Shown piece by piece: positions 54,023 through 55,431 of a stretch of 55,431 bases of DNA. A program made the translations under genes and the position numbers. Every line of letters begins with the position of its first letter. The first letter of the stretch is position 1. Under the pieces are notes generated by a model. It was not told the DNA's origin. It worked only from the letters and a program-made list of their open reading frames with translations, and made no database searches. Source of the stretch: CAZSBB01 sp964605235 (GTDB lineage: Bacteria > Planctomycetota > Phycisphaerae > Phycisphaerales > Phycisphaeraceae); assembly GCA_964605235.1 (NCBI GenBank), contig CAZSBB010000042.1:1-55431 (forward strand), in the 5' to 3' direction.

Positions 54023-55186
54023 ATGCCCCGGCGTAAGAAGGCGGACAACGAGCTCAACCTGGACTCCCTGTTGGACACCCTGTTCAACGTGGTGGGCATC
54101 CTGGTGCTGATCCTGGTGATGGTGATGCTCGACGCCACCTCGGCGGTCAAACGCGCGGTGCAGCGTTTGATTGATGTGCCCAAAATTTCGCTGGAGGAAC
54201 TGGACCAGAAGCAGGAAGTCCAGAAGCAGTTGGAGGAACTGCTCAAGCAACTGTCGGTGCGCCAGGACGACCTCGCCAAGCCGGCCGTGAGCACCACGAT
54301 GGATCAGGCGCAGCTCACCGTGTTGATCGAGAAGCTCAAGGCCGACCTCGCCAAGCTGCCCACGCTCAAATACAACCTGGAGGAAGTGCGGCAGGTGCAT
54401 GCCGAGCGCACCACGCAAGCCGACGAACTGACCAAAAAGCTGGAGGTCGCCAAGGCGGAACTTGCCCGGCTCAAAGCCCTGCTGGACCAGACGCCGCTGC
54501 GTGAAGCCCCGCCGGACATTGAGGTGTCGATTCCCACGCCGCGTGACGCGCCTCAGGGCTTAACCCCGCGCATCTTCCTCTGCCGGGGCGGACGCATCGT
54601 GGATTACCGCGAGGAACTGCTCATGCGGCTGGCCGAGTCCAACCTCCGCAAGTTCAATTCCAAAAAGCTGTCCGACACCGCCACCCACCTGGGCGGCTAC
54701 CCCGGTGATGAGGTAGCCGAGTATTTCGCGGAGCGCAAGTTTGGCAAGCCGTTCTTCGAACTGGAAGTGCTGCCCTACTACAAAACCGGCAACCCCTGGG
54801 TGTACCTCTCGGTCAACCTCGTCGAAAACACCGGCGATACCGCCGACACCATCGCCGCCGGCGACTCCGCGCTGGAAGCCAACCTCAAGAACCTGCCCAG
54901 CGTTCAGCAGTACGCCTTGTTTGAGGTGTGGGAGGACAGCTTCGATGTGTATGTCGAAGCCCGCAAGGTCGCCGAACGATTCAATGTGCTGGCGGGCTGG
55001 CGACCTTACAAGATGAACGAAAACTGGCCTAAGCGCATTCGGCTCGGGTCGGAGTATCGCTTTGCGGTGGAACGCCCCAAACCCGCCCCCCCTGCCCCGC
55101 CGCGTCCCGCCCCAGCCCCGGCACCGGCGCCCAAACCCACTGGCCCGCAGCCGCCCCCGCCATTGGATGATTCAGTGATCGACTGA
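54023..55186 (+). CDS. ExbD-like periplasmic stator protein with Asp and proline-rich tail
   Basis: A 387-residue single-pass protein. After a basic N-terminus, ELNLDSLLDTLFNVVGILVL aligns with the ExbD helix, so Asp18 is the likely proton carrier. A coiled coil (about 45-160) leads to a larger periplasmic domain. Within it, QYALFEVWEDSFDVYVEARK and the following GWRPYK resemble the ExbD/TolR globular end, preceded by an extra 100-residue segment. The last 35 residues are Pro/Ala-rich, as in TonB spacers. No OmpA-like peptidoglycan-binding domain is visible. AGGA is ahead of ATG 54023; an in-frame upstream start at 53999 overlaps the previous gene. Confidence 0.8.
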   Translation: MPRRKKADNELNLDSLLDTLFNVVGILVLILVMVMLDATSAVKRAVQRLIDVPKISLEELDQKQEVQKQLEELLKQLSVRQDDLAKPAVSTTMDQAQLTVLIEKLKADLAKLPTLKYNLEEVRQVHAERTTQADELTKKLEVAKAELARLKALLDQTPLREAPPDIEVSIPTPRDAPQGLTPRIFLCRGGRIVDYREELLMRLAESNLRKFNSKKLSDTATHLGGYPGDEVAEYFAERKFGKPFFELEVLPYYKTGNPWVYLSVNLVENTGDTADTIAAGDSALEANLKNLPSVQQYALFEVWEDSFDVYVEARKVAERFNVLAGWRPYKMNENWPKRIRLGSEYRFAVERPKPAPPAPPRPAPAPAPAPKPTGPQPPPPLDDSVID

Positions 55187-55267
55187 GCGCATCGTGCCGG
55201 ATAATCGCGGCAGAAAGCAGCCAAGCCTGCCCCCGCCGCCCCGCAGAACAACCGCCCCCGGCAGCAC

Positions 55268-55295
55268 TTGCAGCCCCGCGCGAATTCGCTACATT
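55268..55295 (+). promoter_or_regulatory. Predicted promoter of tRNA-Asn
   Basis: TTGCAG (55268-55273), 16-base spacer, TACATT (55290-55295), placing the transcript start close before the tRNA at 55310. Confidence 0.55.
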
Positions 55296-55309
55296 ACCCG
55301 TCTACCGAT

Positions 55310-55382
55310 TCCCCGATAGCTCAATCGGTAGAGCGAGCGGCTGTTAACCGCTAGGTTCCTGGTTCGAGTCCAGGTCGGGGAG
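55310..55382 (+). tRNA. tRNA-Asn (anticodon GUU)
   Basis: A 73-base cloverleaf. The acceptor stem is TCCCCGA (55310-55316) with TCGGGGA (55375-55381) and discriminator G. The D stem is GCTC/GAGC. The anticodon stem is AGCGG/CCGCT with loop CTGTTAA (anticodon GTT at 55343-55345). The T stem is CCTGG/CCAGG with loop TTCGAGT. The 3' CCA is not encoded. Confidence 0.97.
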
Positions 55383-55387
55383 TTTGA

Positions 55388-55420
55388 AGCCCGTATCGAG
55401 CACGATGCGGGCTTTTTTTT
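55388..55420 (+). terminator. Rho-independent terminator of tRNA-Asn
   Basis: An 11-bp stem (AGCCCGTATCG with CGATGCGGGCT, one G-T pair), loop AGCA, and then a run of T. It begins 5 bases after the tRNA. Confidence 0.93.
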
Positions 55421-55431
55421 CGCGCCGAACG

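Noticed and set aside
51196..55186. A complete Zorya defence system
   Set aside because: Only the channel-plus-tail resemblance to ZorA is seen. No OmpA-like ZorB end and no ZorC, ZorD or ZorE homologue is in the window.

Overview
The window is high-GC bacterial DNA with densely packed genes. The best guess is a member of the PVC group, most likely Planctomycetota of the Phycisphaerae type; this is inference from gene content. Pointers are pseudopilins with H-X9-DG C-termini beside a GntR/LacI-type regulator, many Gfo/Idh/MocA oxidoreductases, sugar isomerase and PhyH genes, a sialidase, an M81 (MlrC) peptidase, LpxI (so a lipid A outer membrane), a zinc-ribbon ExbB-like protein, and several families of palindromic intergenic repeats.

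Layout. 1-60: tandem repeat copies of a kind often seen around REP-associated transposases. 143-4092: sugar-acid and sugar metabolism (HpcH/HpaI aldolase; opposite strand Gfo/Idh, sialidase, sugar isomerase). 4269-10779: nuoJKLMN, the membrane and antiporter arm of complex I, without nuoA-I, interrupted between nuoM and nuoN by an inverted-repeat element. 11147-16138: fusA with a strong terminator, dut, a six-hairpin intergenic array, and lepA. 16289-19879: radical SAM/SPASM, MBOAT acyltransferase and SGNH-like protein, probably for modifying a surface polymer. 20086-27464: GntR/LacI regulator, two pseudopilins, a small secreted protein and a large secreted protein resembling exo-rhamnogalacturonan lyases (PL26). 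27477-32384: PhyH dioxygenase, oligogalacturonate-lyase-like propeller (PL22-like), alpha/beta hydrolase, M81 peptidase. 32386-39193: APC permease, an MntA/HepT toxin-antitoxin pair whose HepT is frameshifted, a SpoU methyltransferase, lpxI, a mannose-6-phosphate isomerase homologue, RidA, and an enolase-superfamily enzyme. 39439-46192: AT-hook/winged-helix protein, Gfo/Idh, a divergent Fur, a beta-propeller lipoprotein, purH, and an MFS transporter in an overlapping operon with queC and an RDD protein that starts at 48574. 49263-50959: LuxR-type regulator and a third pseudopilin. 51196-55186: a three-gene membrane motor. 55310-55420: tRNA-Asn(GUU) with promoter and terminator.

How the genes may work together. 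The regulator, pseudopilins, PL26-like protein, PL22-like protein, hydrolase, aldolase, enolase-superfamily enzyme and oxidoreductases fit a lifestyle of breaking down acidic plant or algal polysaccharides (inference). The most unusual locus is 51196-55186: a MotA/TolQ/ExbB-type channel protein with an N-terminal zinc ribbon and a long cytoplasmic coiled-coil tail, followed by two ExbD-like proteins with enlarged periplasmic parts. Only one of the two keeps the proton-carrying aspartate; the other has serine there. This looks like an asymmetric ion-driven motor. It recalls ZorAB of Zorya defence systems in its tail, but no OmpA-like domain and no nuclease or helicase partner is visible.
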